DNA of 7,232 nucleotides. It comes from Oscillospiraceae bacterium (lineage in GTDB: Bacteria; Bacillota; Clostridia; Oscillospirales; Acutalibacteraceae). Of this stretch, positions 1 to 5,856 are shown in pieces. The first letter of the stretch is position 1; each line of letters opens with the position of its first letter. The stretch lies in assembly GCA_003505905.1 (NCBI GenBank), contig DNXM01000180.1, positions 1 through 7,232 on the forward strand. Reading direction: 5' to 3'. Both the position numbers and the translations under genes were made by a program. The notes beneath the pieces were generated by a model. That model worked only from the letters and a program-made list of their open reading frames with translations. It did no database searches and was not told the DNA's origin.

Positions 1-934
1 CGATGGAACCGCCGCCGCCCGTGACCATGACTGTTTGTCCGTGGAGATAGGCGCAGATGGCGTTGTTCAGTTTGATTTCGGGTCGGGCGAGCAGGTCGGT
101 GATTTCGACATTGCGCACGGATGCGCCGGAATCGGGGTGTTCGGTGATTTCTTCAAACGAAAGTGAGGTTTTCAGCTTACAGCCGGTCGTAACGGCGATT
201 TTCAGCAATTCACTGCGTCGTTCGGGCTTTATGGACGGAACTGCCAAAATGATTTCGTCAATGTTGTATTTCTCGGCGATTTCGGGGATTTTTTCACAGC
301 CGCCGAGCACGGAAACGAAGCCGACATGGTGACCCTGCTTGAGCGGGTCGTCATCGACAAACACAACGGGTCTGCCGGTGGCGAAGTTTTTTGCCTCGAA
401 CTCACGGTAAATCGTGATGCCCGTGTCGCCTGCGCCGATAATCATAATGCGGGGCTGTTTGGCACCTTGGCGGCTGAACACACGGCGAACCGTGCGCAGG
501 GAGCGGTAGCACAACCGCAGTGCACCCGAAAGGAAGAAGGTGAGCAGCATGGCAAAGAAGTAGACGCCGGTGCGAAGCCATTCAACATGGAACCATTCGA
601 AGCGTTCGCAAATCGTGTCGACACCGAGCGTGACAAGGGTGGAGGTGACAACCGCACCTAAACAGCAGGTCAGCTCGTGCAAACCGGCGTATTCCCACAT
701 ACTGTTGTACAGCCCGAAGAAGTAGAGCACGGCAACAAAAATAATCGAAGCGTACCAGGAGCGACCGATAAGGCATTCCTTGATGGCTTGTGTCAGACCG
801 CCGTCATAAAACAAAGCGCTTGCACAAACATAAGAGAGGTTCAAAATTAAAATGTCACAAATCGCAATTGCGCTTCGACGCAAAAGCATTTGAGCGGTTG
901 GGAATCTTTGCTCCGTGTTGGATAACTTACTCAT
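1..934 (-). CDS. FlaA1/CapD-type polysaccharide biosynthesis protein, 5' part only
   Basis: The gene runs off the left edge; 311 N-terminal residues are visible. They show the usual architecture of membrane-bound nucleotide-sugar 4,6-dehydratase/epimerase proteins (CapD, WbpM, EpsC). Four hydrophobic segments lie at about residues 21-43, 59-77, 86-107 and 123-141. A Rossmann-like domain begins at MIIGAGDTG (164-172) with VDDDP at 193-197. The second, catalytic SDR domain begins at VMVTGGGGSI (302-311), where the window ends. Known members act on UDP-sugars at the inner membrane face for capsule, EPS or glycan synthesis; the substrate here cannot be told, because the catalytic residues lie outside the window. 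The ATG at 934 is preferred although its Shine-Dalgarno (AAGTGGG, about 10 nt upstream) is weak. An in-frame ATG at 964 has no ribosome-binding site and sits within the palindrome. Family assignment is firm; exact enzyme is open. Confidence 0.9.
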   Translation of the reverse strand, partial: MSKLSNTEQRFPTAQMLLRRSAIAICDILILNLSYVCASALFYDGGLTQAIKECLIGRSWYASIIFVAVLYFFGLYNSMWEYAGLHELTCCLGAVVTSTLVTLGVDTICERFEWFHVEWLRTGVYFFAMLLTFFLSGALRLCYRSLRTVRRVFSRQGAKQPRIMIIGAGDTGITIYREFEAKNFATGRPVVFVDDDPLKQGHHVGFVSVLGGCEKIPEIAEKYNIDEIILAVPSIKPERRSELLKIAVTTGCKLKTSLSFEEITEHPDSGASVRNVEITDLLARPEIKLNNAICAYLHGQTVMVTGGGGSI

Positions 935-963
935 TCGAGTCAGCCCACTTTCCGAAAAAATCA

Positions 964-996
964 TCTGTATATTATAATACACAGATATACAGATAT
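964..996. promoter_or_regulatory. Candidate operator: near-palindrome plus tandem 8-mers
   Basis: Positions 964-983 form an almost perfect palindrome (CTGT-N12-ACAG, 18 of 20 positions self-complementary). It is followed immediately by two tandem copies of ACAGATAT (981-988 and 989-996), so the ACAG half-site recurs. The block lies just downstream of the minus-strand promoter at 997-1026, roughly from the transcription start to +26, where a repressor could block transcription of the CapD-type gene. A TATAAT hexamer on the minus strand (971-976) sits within the palindrome but lacks a -35 partner. Dyads with TGTATTATAATACA-like cores are typical of dimeric helix-turn-helix regulators such as GntR-family proteins; which regulator binds is unknown and none is encoded in the window. 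Confidence 0.45.
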
Positions 997-1026
997 ATTA
1001 TATATCCCGAATACGCAAATTGTCAA
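997..1026 (-). promoter_or_regulatory. Sigma-A-type promoter for the CapD-type gene
   Basis: On the minus strand, TTGACA (1021-1026) and TATAAT (997-1002) both match the consensus exactly, with an 18-bp spacer. Transcription would begin near 990, giving a leader of about 55 nt before the ATG at 934. That leader contains the palindromic candidate operator. The perfect hexamers suggest strong basal activity that would be kept in check by a regulator. Confidence 0.75.
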
Positions 1027-1100
1027 CCGAAAACACGCCAAAAGGCAAATAGATTGTGATGTTTTTGTTTGTAAATTCCGCCGCAGGGTCAAAGAAACGG

Positions 1101-1118
1101 TTCAATTTTCAAATTGAA
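1101..1118. repeat. AT-rich perfect inverted repeat
   Basis: TTCAATTT-TC-AAATTGAA has 8-bp perfect arms and a 2-nt centre. It lies upstream of the CapD-type promoter and could be a protein-binding site, but it has no T-tract or gene adjacency that would define a role. At this AT content chance is possible. Confidence 0.3.
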
Positions 1119-1187
1119 AGCAAAATGAAATAATAATCAATGTGCCGCCGTGCGGTTTCGGTTTGTGCTTTGATAAAATTTTTCCGT

Positions 1188-1244
1188 AGGGGACGATGCC
1201 CACATCGCCTAAAATCAGTATACCGCACCGTGCACCCTGCACGG
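1188..1244. repeat. Possible relic of a small interspersed palindromic repeat
   Basis: The block starts with GTAGGGGACGATGCCCACAT, which forms a small hairpin (CGATG-CCCA-CATCG, 1194-1207). It ends with a second hairpin, CCGTGCA-CCC-TGCACGG (1228-1244, 7-bp perfect arms). GTAGGGG-start palindromes of this style are, from memory, scattered between genes in many gut Clostridia; I could not confirm other copies because only one is in the window. Neither hairpin has a T-tract, so they are not simple terminators. Confidence 0.4.
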
Positions 1245-1249
1245 GAGCG

Positions 1250-1284
1250 CAAAAAAACAGCCACCGGATAAATCCGATGGCTGT
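1250..1284 (-). terminator. Rho-independent terminator of the SPDTG surface-protein gene
   Basis: The hairpin at 1257-1284 pairs ACAGCCA with TGGCTGT and, after one mismatch, CGGA with TCCG around a TAAA loop. On the minus strand it is followed by a run of seven Ts (1251-1257, the last of which is also in the stem). It starts about 30 nt beyond the stop codon at 1316, so the gene is probably transcribed as a single-gene unit. Confidence 0.85.
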
Positions 1285-1315
1285 ATGCTTCGGTTGTCTA
1301 TTGACGAAAAGTCAA

Positions 1316-2002
1316 TTAGTCTTCCTTCTTGCGAAGAACAACAGCGGTGGTAGCGCCGAGAGCAAGAACAACGATTGCTGCGCCTGCAACTGCGGAAGCA
1401 CCGGTGTCGGGAGAAGTGGAAGCTGCGGTAGTAGCAGTGTCTGCCTTCTCGGTCTTGCTTTCAACCTTTGCGTTTGCAAGGCTGTCAACAGCAGCTTTGA
1501 AGCCGTTGATGATTTGGTTGATGAGGGTTACATTTGCTTTGGCAACGCCGGACCAGTCATAACCGCCGAGCTCGCTTGCAGCCTCCTGTGCAAAGTTTTC
1601 AACATCGTTGATTTCTGCAGCGTAAACAACATAGCTGTACTCTTTGCCGGATTCAAGCTTCTCGCTGACAAAATTCTGATTGTCGGAAGCTCTGAAAACC
1701 TTGGAATTCAGGACATACTCGGTGTTGTCAATAACCATGACATAGGCATCGCCGCTCTTAACAGCTGCATCCTTCACATTGGCGAGGATGTCGTTAGCGG
1801 TGAGAACGGTGCCGTGCTTTGCGGAGAAGTAGAGGTATTGATCCGGAATCTGATGAGAATGATAACCATCCTCAAAAGCAGGAACATACTTCACGCAAAT
1901 GGTGATTTCTGCGGGTGCATCGGTGGCTTCGTATGCTGCTGCACAGAAAGCGAAGCAGGAGAGAGCCATGATGAGTGCAAGAACAATGCTGAGTTTCTTC
2001 AT
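1316..2002 (-). CDS. Secreted surface protein with SPDTG-type sortase anchor, function unknown
   Basis: Starting at the ATG at 2002, which has GGAGG (2011-2015) 8 nt upstream, the protein is 228 residues. The reading frame stays open to an ATG at 2056, but that start has no ribosome-binding site. Residues 1-23 form a signal peptide (KK, hydrophobic core, cleavage likely after CAAA). The C-terminus is a classic cell-wall sorting signal: a Lys/Thr/Ala/Ser-rich linker (about 180-196), SPDTG (197-201), a hydrophobic segment (about 203-223) and the basic tail RKKED. SPxTG motifs are known substrates of class B sortases in some clostridia, such as SPKTG in Clostridioides difficile, so sortase anchoring to peptidoglycan is the likely fate. 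The mature domain (about 24-180) matches no family I recognise. It has its own promoter and terminator. No sortase gene is present here. Confidence 0.88.
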   Translation of the reverse strand: MKKLSIVLALIMALSCFAFCAAAYEATDAPAEITICVKYVPAFEDGYHSHQIPDQYLYFSAKHGTVLTANDILANVKDAAVKSGDAYVMVIDNTEYVLNSKVFRASDNQNFVSEKLESGKEYSYVVYAAEINDVENFAQEAASELGGYDWSGVAKANVTLINQIINGFKAAVDSLANAKVESKTEKADTATTAASTSPDTGASAVAGAAIVVLALGATTAVVLRKKED

Positions 2003-2067
2003 GTTTTTTTCCTCCGTTTGATGAAAATGTTTTTTGTTCACATACCATGGAAACAATATGTACTCGT

Positions 2068-2096
2068 ATTATAGCGTATCCATGCAAAATATGCAA
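2068..2096 (-). promoter_or_regulatory. Promoter of the SPDTG surface-protein gene
   Basis: On the minus strand there is a perfect TATAAT -10 (2068-2073) with a weak -35, TTGCAT (2091-2096), 17 bp away. The -35 overlaps a direct repeat TTGCAT-ATT-TTGCAT (2082-2096) that could help bind an activator. Transcription would start near 2061, giving a leader of about 60 nt that includes the ribosome-binding site. Confidence 0.6.
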
Positions 2097-2245
2097 GAGC
2101 TTTTTCCAAAATAAATGAAAAAAAGCGAGAAAACTCCAATTAAATTTTGTGGAAAATGTGCAAAACCTTGTGTTTACGCCTGTTTTTAGCCGCCAAATGT
2201 GAAAAATCTGTTCGTTTTCCGGGGTCAGAGAGCTTTCACGCAGCG

Positions 2246-3031
2246 TTATGCGGCGGCGTTAAAAAATTCAACCTTCACCGTCTGCCCGGTTAGTGCGGCG
2301 AATGCTTCGGTTGCCGTTCCCTCCGGGTTGAGCGCACCACGGGCGTAGAGTGTTTCCTCGTTGAGCTTTTTGCCGTCGGCATCGTAGCAGTTATAGCCAA
2401 TCAGCGCAACCATCGGCTCACGCAGGGCGGTCAGCGGATGGATGGTGAGCGTCACAACGGCGCCGTTTTCAAGGGATTCAATCTTGTAGCTGTCGATTTG
2501 AAGCTGAACGGCGGTGCCGTTTTCGGTGTAGGTGAGCACGCCGGGGTAGCTGATTTTCACCTTGCTCGGCGCAACGGTGGTTTCGGGCACATAGTATGAG
2601 GGGAGCGTTTCGGGCATATAGGCGCTTTGCTTTTCGGTCGGCGCAAGCGTTGGACGGCTTGTCAACCGGTTCGGCGAGGTGCCTCGTTCCCGCACGGTGG
2701 TGATTTTCTCCCGATTGGTTTGCCCGGTGTATGAGGCTTCCGCCTGCTCAAGGGCCTGTCGGGAGCTGATTTCTTCGGGGGTGAGCAGTTCAACCCCGAC
2801 AAGCTCGCCGTTTGCGTTCACAATCGGCTGTGCAACCTGCGTTTTTCCGTCCTTATTTGTCACCGTTTCGCCCACGGCATAAACCGTTCCGTCCTCGGCT
2901 TTTGCGGTTTCGCCCATGTGCGGTGCGGCGGTTGAAGCTTCGTTTGTTTTATCAACGGTCGATTTGGTGCAGCCGACCAGGGCGGCAACACCGAGGATGA
3001 GTGCCGAAAGCACGGCAAGAATCTTTTTCAC
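2246..3031 (-). CDS. Predicted lipoprotein of unknown function, last gene of the glycosyltransferase operon
   Basis: The chosen start is GTG at 3031, with AGGAGG (3039-3044) 7 nt upstream; an upstream in-frame ATG at 3139 lies inside the preceding hydrolase gene and would destroy the signal peptide. The 261-residue protein begins with a lipoprotein signal ending in the lipobox LVGC, so Cys21 would be lipidated and the protein held on the outer face of the membrane. Residues about 45-80 have a glycine-rich, beta-like pattern (EDGTVYAVGETVTN, NANGELVGVEL). Residues about 112-159 are a Pro/Thr/Ser-rich linker. The C-terminal ~100 residues (about 160-261) look like a beta-sandwich domain. I do not recognise the family. 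It starts 13 nt after the hydrolase stop, so it is very probably co-transcribed, and it may hold or present a partner at the envelope; that role is inference. No convincing terminator follows. Confidence 0.85.
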   Translation of the reverse strand: MKKILAVLSALILGVAALVGCTKSTVDKTNEASTAAPHMGETAKAEDGTVYAVGETVTNKDGKTQVAQPIVNANGELVGVELLTPEEISSRQALEQAEASYTGQTNREKITTVRERGTSPNRLTSRPTLAPTEKQSAYMPETLPSYYVPETTVAPSKVKISYPGVLTYTENGTAVQLQIDSYKIESLENGAVVTLTIHPLTALREPMVALIGYNCYDADGKKLNEETLYARGALNPEGTATEAFAALTGQTVKVEFFNAAA

Positions 3032-3044
3032 CGTTTTTCCTCCT

Positions 3045-4157
3045 TTATTTGCCGATGCGCAGTGCAAAGCCCTGCGCAAAGGGGAGCGGCTCGAAGCGGC
3101 GGGAATAGTTGCACAGTCCCATTGTGTCCCCTTGAGCAAAGTCGATTTCGCCGTTTCGGCGTGTTACGCTCATCAAATATTGCTTGGCTTTGTTTGCCGG
3201 CTCTGTTTTTTTGCTTCGGCTCAAAAACCAGCCGAGCACAGCCGTTGCGGAAGAATCCGCACGGGAGGCGGCGCCGAGCAGACAGTTGAAGCTGCCGTTT
3301 TTGTTTTGATACGGCTGCAAGGCGTTGGCAAAACGCTCCATGCGCTCGTTCAGCACGGCAGCATAAGCGTCCTTGCCGTCAAGCAGGTCACAGCATTCCG
3401 CCAAGGCGATGGCGTACCAACCGCAGCCACGCCCCCAGCCGTAAACGCCAAGCGGTGCTTTTGTTTGCCCGTTGAAGCAATGCACGGGCAGACCCGTTGC
3501 AGGGTGAATGCCGAAGCTTGCGTATTCGTCCATTTGCCGTTTGACCAAGCTCAATGCGTCTTGGTTTGAATAGAGCAAAGCGTACTGCGTCAAAAACGGG
3601 CAGACCATGCCGAGGGTGTCGACAAAGCGGTTGATTCCCTTGGGCTGATAGGGCAGAGTGCCGCTGCCTGCAAGGCGCAGGATGGCTTCGGCGTATTTGT
3701 CCGCCGCCGCTTTCACGGCAGGGTCTTCGGCAAAGCCGTTTTTCAGCAGGGCATAAAGCAACATGGTGTTGCCGATGGTGTAGGGAGCGTTCGCCACATC
3801 GCATTTTTCAAAGTATGCTCTTGTCAGCTTTTTCGCCTCGGCGGATTCCTCCAAGCCGAACAGCAGGCTTGCCTGCTGCCAGCACAGAAAATCACGGTTG
3901 ACATACTTGCCCTGCAAGCGAGGGAGCAGGGTGTAGTGCGTTTCGTCCGTAATCGGCAGGGGAGGCATTTTTTTGAGCCATTGCAATGCTTTTTTTTCGG
4001 CGGCGGCTCTCCATTGCGCTTCATCGGAATATCGACCGATGTGCAGTCGCTTCACAAAGGTTAAGCCCATGGGCACAAAATCGCACCCGAGCACAACCAA
4101 ACAGCCGAGCAGGAGCACGGCAAGAACGGCGAAGAAAACAATCAAAATCAGGCTCAT
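3045..4157 (-). CDS. Membrane-anchored GH88/GH105-type glycoside hydrolase
   Basis: The 370-residue protein has an N-terminal membrane segment (about residues 3-25) followed by an alpha-helical domain resembling the GH88/GH105 (alpha/alpha)6-barrel family. These enzymes hydrate the unsaturated uronyl residue left at the end of oligosaccharides by polysaccharide lyases. Family-like blocks are INRFVDTLGMVCPFL (175-189; D180 aligns with the catalytic Asp of YteR-type enzymes), WGRGCGWYAIAL (241-252) and SSATAVLGWFLS (302-313). Most relatives have Asn where C245 stands in WGRGxGW. Family members are usually cytoplasmic, so the membrane anchor is unusual. The ATG at 4157 overlaps the stop of the glycosyltransferase gene (ATGA) and has GGAGG (4165-4169) 7 nt upstream, implying translational coupling. 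No polysaccharide lyase or sugar transporter is nearby, so a role in modifying or trimming a self-made surface polymer is possible but unproven. Confidence 0.82.
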   Translation of the reverse strand: MSLILIVFFAVLAVLLLGCLVVLGCDFVPMGLTFVKRLHIGRYSDEAQWRAAAEKKALQWLKKMPPLPITDETHYTLLPRLQGKYVNRDFLCWQQASLLFGLEESAEAKKLTRAYFEKCDVANAPYTIGNTMLLYALLKNGFAEDPAVKAAADKYAEAILRLAGSGTLPYQPKGINRFVDTLGMVCPFLTQYALLYSNQDALSLVKRQMDEYASFGIHPATGLPVHCFNGQTKAPLGVYGWGRGCGWYAIALAECCDLLDGKDAYAAVLNERMERFANALQPYQNKNGSFNCLLGAASRADSSATAVLGWFLSRSKKTEPANKAKQYLMSVTRRNGEIDFAQGDTMGLCNYSRRFEPLPFAQGFALRIGK

Positions 4158-5347
4158 GCCTTTTCCTCCGTGAGTGCATAGAATTTTTTCAGCTCCGCTT
4201 CGTTGCCGATTTCTTCGTTTTGTAAGTTTTCGGTGAGCGTTTTGCGCAGGGCTTCGTCTTGAATCAGTGCTTCGATTTTTTCGGCGATGCTGTCGCCGCT
4301 CATCTCGGCGAGGAGCGCTGTTTTGCCGTCGGTCAGTTGGTCAAAAACGGTGGAAAACTTGGTGGCGACAATGGGCTTGGCAAAGCACTTTGTTTCGTCA
4401 AGCGCAATCGACTTGCCCTCGTAATGCGACGGCTGAACATAGATGTCGCACTTGGCGAAATAGGGGTATGGGTTGGCACGCTCGCCGAGCAAAATAAAGC
4501 AATCCTGCAAATTTTTTTCGGCAATGCTTTGCTCAATCTGTGCTTTCAGTTCGCCTTGACCGATGGCGAACCACTTGAATCGAACGCCGTCTTTTTTCAG
4601 TTTTTCCGCCGCATCAAGCGCCAAATCGTAGCCCTTGGGCGGCGCCATGCGCCCGATTGTGAGCAGGCAAGGCACGGCTTCGTCCAATTCCGGTGCATCG
4701 CCGGCTTGCGCCATGGTGCGAATCACGGTTGGCGAAGTGATGTTTTCAAGCGTCACGATTTTGTTTGCTTGGCTCGGGAACGCTTTTTTCAGCGAGGCGG
4801 TGCATTCGGGCGAAACGGCAACAATGTTGTCAACCTTTTCAAAAAAAGCAAGGTCGCTTTCGGCATCGGCAGGGAGCTTGGAATAGTCGCTGTGAATCCA
4901 AGCGATTTTTTTCGTTGCGTTCACACAGTCGGCAACAAAATAATCCGGGTTGCCCTCCAAATATCCGATGGCAATGTCGTAAGATTTTTTGTCGAAAACG
5001 GGCTTGAAATATTGCCACGCTTTTGCGTCTGCCTCCAGGGAATTTGCGGCATAGCGGCGCAGTATTTTTGTGTAGCGCAGGCGGTTGCGCAGCAGGGAAA
5101 AATTCCCGTGCTTGGCAAGCAGCTTGACGCTTGCGGGAAACGGTTGGGTGAAATAACTGTATTCCCGTGAATGCGGCAGAATGTGAACCTGTTTGGGAAT
5201 CATGTCAAAAAACAGCCCCGAGCGGTCAAACAAAAACAGGTCGACATCATAGCGGTCGTAATCGAGCAGGGTCAACAGCGTGAGCAAGCTGCGTTCGCCG
5301 CCGCCGCTTTTCATCGAGGACATGACAAAAAGTAATTTTTGTTTCAT
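4154..5347 (-). CDS. GT4-type (GT-B fold) glycosyltransferase
   Basis: From the ATG at 5347 the protein is 397 residues, normal for this family, and lacks membrane segments, so it acts in the cytoplasm or at the inner membrane face. The N-terminal acceptor domain starts with LLFVMSSMKSGGGERSLL (5-22), matching the usual GGxER loop. The donor-binding domain has LTIGRMAPPKGYDLALDAA (229-247) and AIGQGEL (261-267). The E-x7-E motif of retaining GT4 enzymes is present as SHYEGKSIALDE (307-318, E310 and E318). These enzymes transfer a sugar from a nucleotide-sugar to a lipid-linked or polymer acceptor; donor and acceptor cannot be read from sequence. It is the first gene of a three-gene operon with a hydrolase and a lipoprotein. 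The reading frame is open upstream to 5446, but that region contains a promoter and terminator. The ribosome-binding site (GAAAGGGA, 5358-5365) is modest. Confidence 0.92.
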   Translation of the reverse strand: MKQKLLFVMSSMKSGGGERSLLTLLTLLDYDRYDVDLFLFDRSGLFFDMIPKQVHILPHSREYSYFTQPFPASVKLLAKHGNFSLLRNRLRYTKILRRYAANSLEADAKAWQYFKPVFDKKSYDIAIGYLEGNPDYFVADCVNATKKIAWIHSDYSKLPADAESDLAFFEKVDNIVAVSPECTASLKKAFPSQANKIVTLENITSPTVIRTMAQAGDAPELDEAVPCLLTIGRMAPPKGYDLALDAAEKLKKDGVRFKWFAIGQGELKAQIEQSIAEKNLQDCFILLGERANPYPYFAKCDIYVQPSHYEGKSIALDETKCFAKPIVATKFSTVFDQLTDGKTALLAEMSGDSIAEKIEALIQDEALRKTLTENLQNEEIGNEAELKKFYALTEEKA

Positions 5348-5374
5348 GGGGTTCACCGTCCCTTTCTGTTTTTT

Positions 5375-5403
5375 ATCATAGCATTTTTCGCTTGCTTTGA
5401 CAA
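5375..5403 (-). promoter_or_regulatory. Promoter of the glycosyltransferase-hydrolase-lipoprotein operon
   Basis: On the minus strand, TTGTCA (5398-5403) and TATGAT (5375-5380) each match the consensus at five of six positions, with a 17-bp spacer. A TGC just upstream of the -10 makes it an extended -10 promoter. The promoter begins immediately after the T-tract of the upstream gene's terminator, and transcription would begin near 5368. Confidence 0.7.
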
Positions 5404-5404
5404 G

Positions 5405-5444
5405 AAAAAAAGCGAATCCCGCACGGTGAAGTGACGAAATTCGC
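5405..5444 (-). terminator. Rho-independent terminator of the small upstream gene
   Basis: On the minus strand an outer stem GCGAAT/ATTCGC (5412-5417 with 5439-5444), with an inner CAC/GTG pairing around GGTGAA, is followed by a run of seven Ts (5405-5411). It lies 16 nt past the stop codon of the 103-residue protein gene. The interior has mismatches, so the hairpin is moderate rather than strong. Confidence 0.7.
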
Positions 5445-5459
5445 ATGATTTTCAGTTGC

Positions 5460-5771
5460 TTACGCTATTTTGTAGCCGTCTTTGAACTTGACCTTGCCCA
5501 AAAACGGAACCTTTGCGATTCCGCTGAAGGAGTTTTCGGTGAAGGTGACGGTCATTTCCACTTCCTTGGCAATCATCGGCACAAGCACCTTAATTTTCAG
5601 CGTGTCGCTGCCCTCCTCCTGCACATCGAGCACACGATATTCGGGCACATCGAAATCCGTTAGGCTCAAATCAAAGTGGTACATTCCGTTGTTGTCGGTG
5701 ATGTTAATTTCCACCTTTCCGCTGTAAAAAAGGCTGTTGACATCGCAGCCCCATTTTCCCAAACCAATCAT
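5460..5771 (-). CDS. Small uncharacterised protein, 103 aa, beta-rich
   Basis: Start chosen at the ATG at 5771, with GGAGGAG-like sequence (5781-5787) 9 nt upstream; the frame is open further back to 6020, but that part overlaps the amidase gene and lies upstream of the promoter at 5814-5843. The protein has no signal peptide or membrane segment, so it should be cytoplasmic. Alternating hydrophobic and polar residues (e.g. KVEINITD, DTLKIKVLVPM, KEVEMTVTF) predict mostly beta strands, and it ends in a short basic tail (KVKFKDGYKIA). I do not recognise the family and see no catalytic motif; it could be a small ligand- or lipid-binding fold, but that is speculation. Its own promoter and terminator mark a single-gene unit, and its ribosome-binding site and composition look ordinary for the window. 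Confidence 0.8.
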   Translation of the reverse strand: MIGLGKWGCDVNSLFYSGKVEINITDNNGMYHFDLSLTDFDVPEYRVLDVQEEGSDTLKIKVLVPMIAKEVEMTVTFTENSFSGIAKVPFLGKVKFKDGYKIA

Positions 5772-5813
5772 GCTCCGTTCTCCTCCCTTTGAAAAACGCC
5801 TTGATTGTTTAGC

Positions 5814-5843
5814 ATAATAGCAAAAGAAAAGTGTCGTTGTCAA
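5814..5843 (-). promoter_or_regulatory. Promoter of the 103-aa protein gene
   Basis: On the minus strand, a perfect TTGACA (5838-5843) and TATTAT (5814-5819, five of six) are 18 bp apart. TGC before the -10 gives an extended -10 element. The -35 lies just beyond the stop codon of the upstream amidase gene (5857). Transcription would start near 5807, about 36 nt before the ATG. Confidence 0.8.
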
Positions 5844-5856
5844 GCATTTTTTGCGG

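Larger units (their letters stand above)
935..1315. other. Non-coding stretch between the surface-protein gene and the CapD-type gene
   Basis: This 381-base stretch has no convincing gene on either strand. It holds, from right to left, the terminator of the surface-protein gene, two small hairpins in a repeat-like block (1188-1244), an AT-rich perfect inverted repeat (1101-1118), a consensus minus-strand promoter (997-1026) and a palindromic element (964-996). A short inverted repeat, ATTGAC-GAAAA-GTCAAT (1300-1316), touches the stop codon of the surface-protein gene. The part from about 1027 to 1100 shows nothing I can interpret. Confidence 0.6.

Noticed and set aside
973..978. TATAAT on the plus strand, as a divergent promoter
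   Set aside because: It is a by-product of the palindrome; no -35 element is found at a suitable distance and no plus-strand gene follows.
790..1059. Plus-strand open frame of 89 codons over the CapD-type start and its promoter
   Set aside because: It is Lys/Arg-rich at the start, has no ribosome-binding site, and covers the promoter and operator region of the opposite strand.
1300..1316. Small hairpin ATTGAC-GAAAA-GTCAAT at the stop codon of the surface-protein gene
   Set aside because: A 6-bp AT-leaning stem without a T-tract next to a much better terminator; likely chance.
1196..2074. Long plus-strand open frame (292 codons) antisense to the SPDTG surface protein
   Set aside because: It has a very Cys-rich, implausible composition, no ribosome-binding site, and crosses the terminator and promoter of the minus-strand gene, whose signal peptide and sorting signal are unmistakable.
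2100..2245. Possible terminator for the lipoprotein gene (GAG-TTTT-CTC then a T-run on the minus strand near 2117-2134)
   Set aside because: The stem is only 3 bp and lies over 100 nt beyond the stop; too weak to call.
2916..3569. Plus-strand open frame (217 codons) across the lipoprotein/hydrolase junction
   Set aside because: It is antisense to two well-supported genes with good ribosome-binding sites and shows no domain.
4259..5170. Plus-strand open frame (303 codons) opposite the glycosyltransferase
   Set aside because: It lies wholly within a gene with clear GT4 motifs, has no ribosome-binding site and shows no family resemblance.
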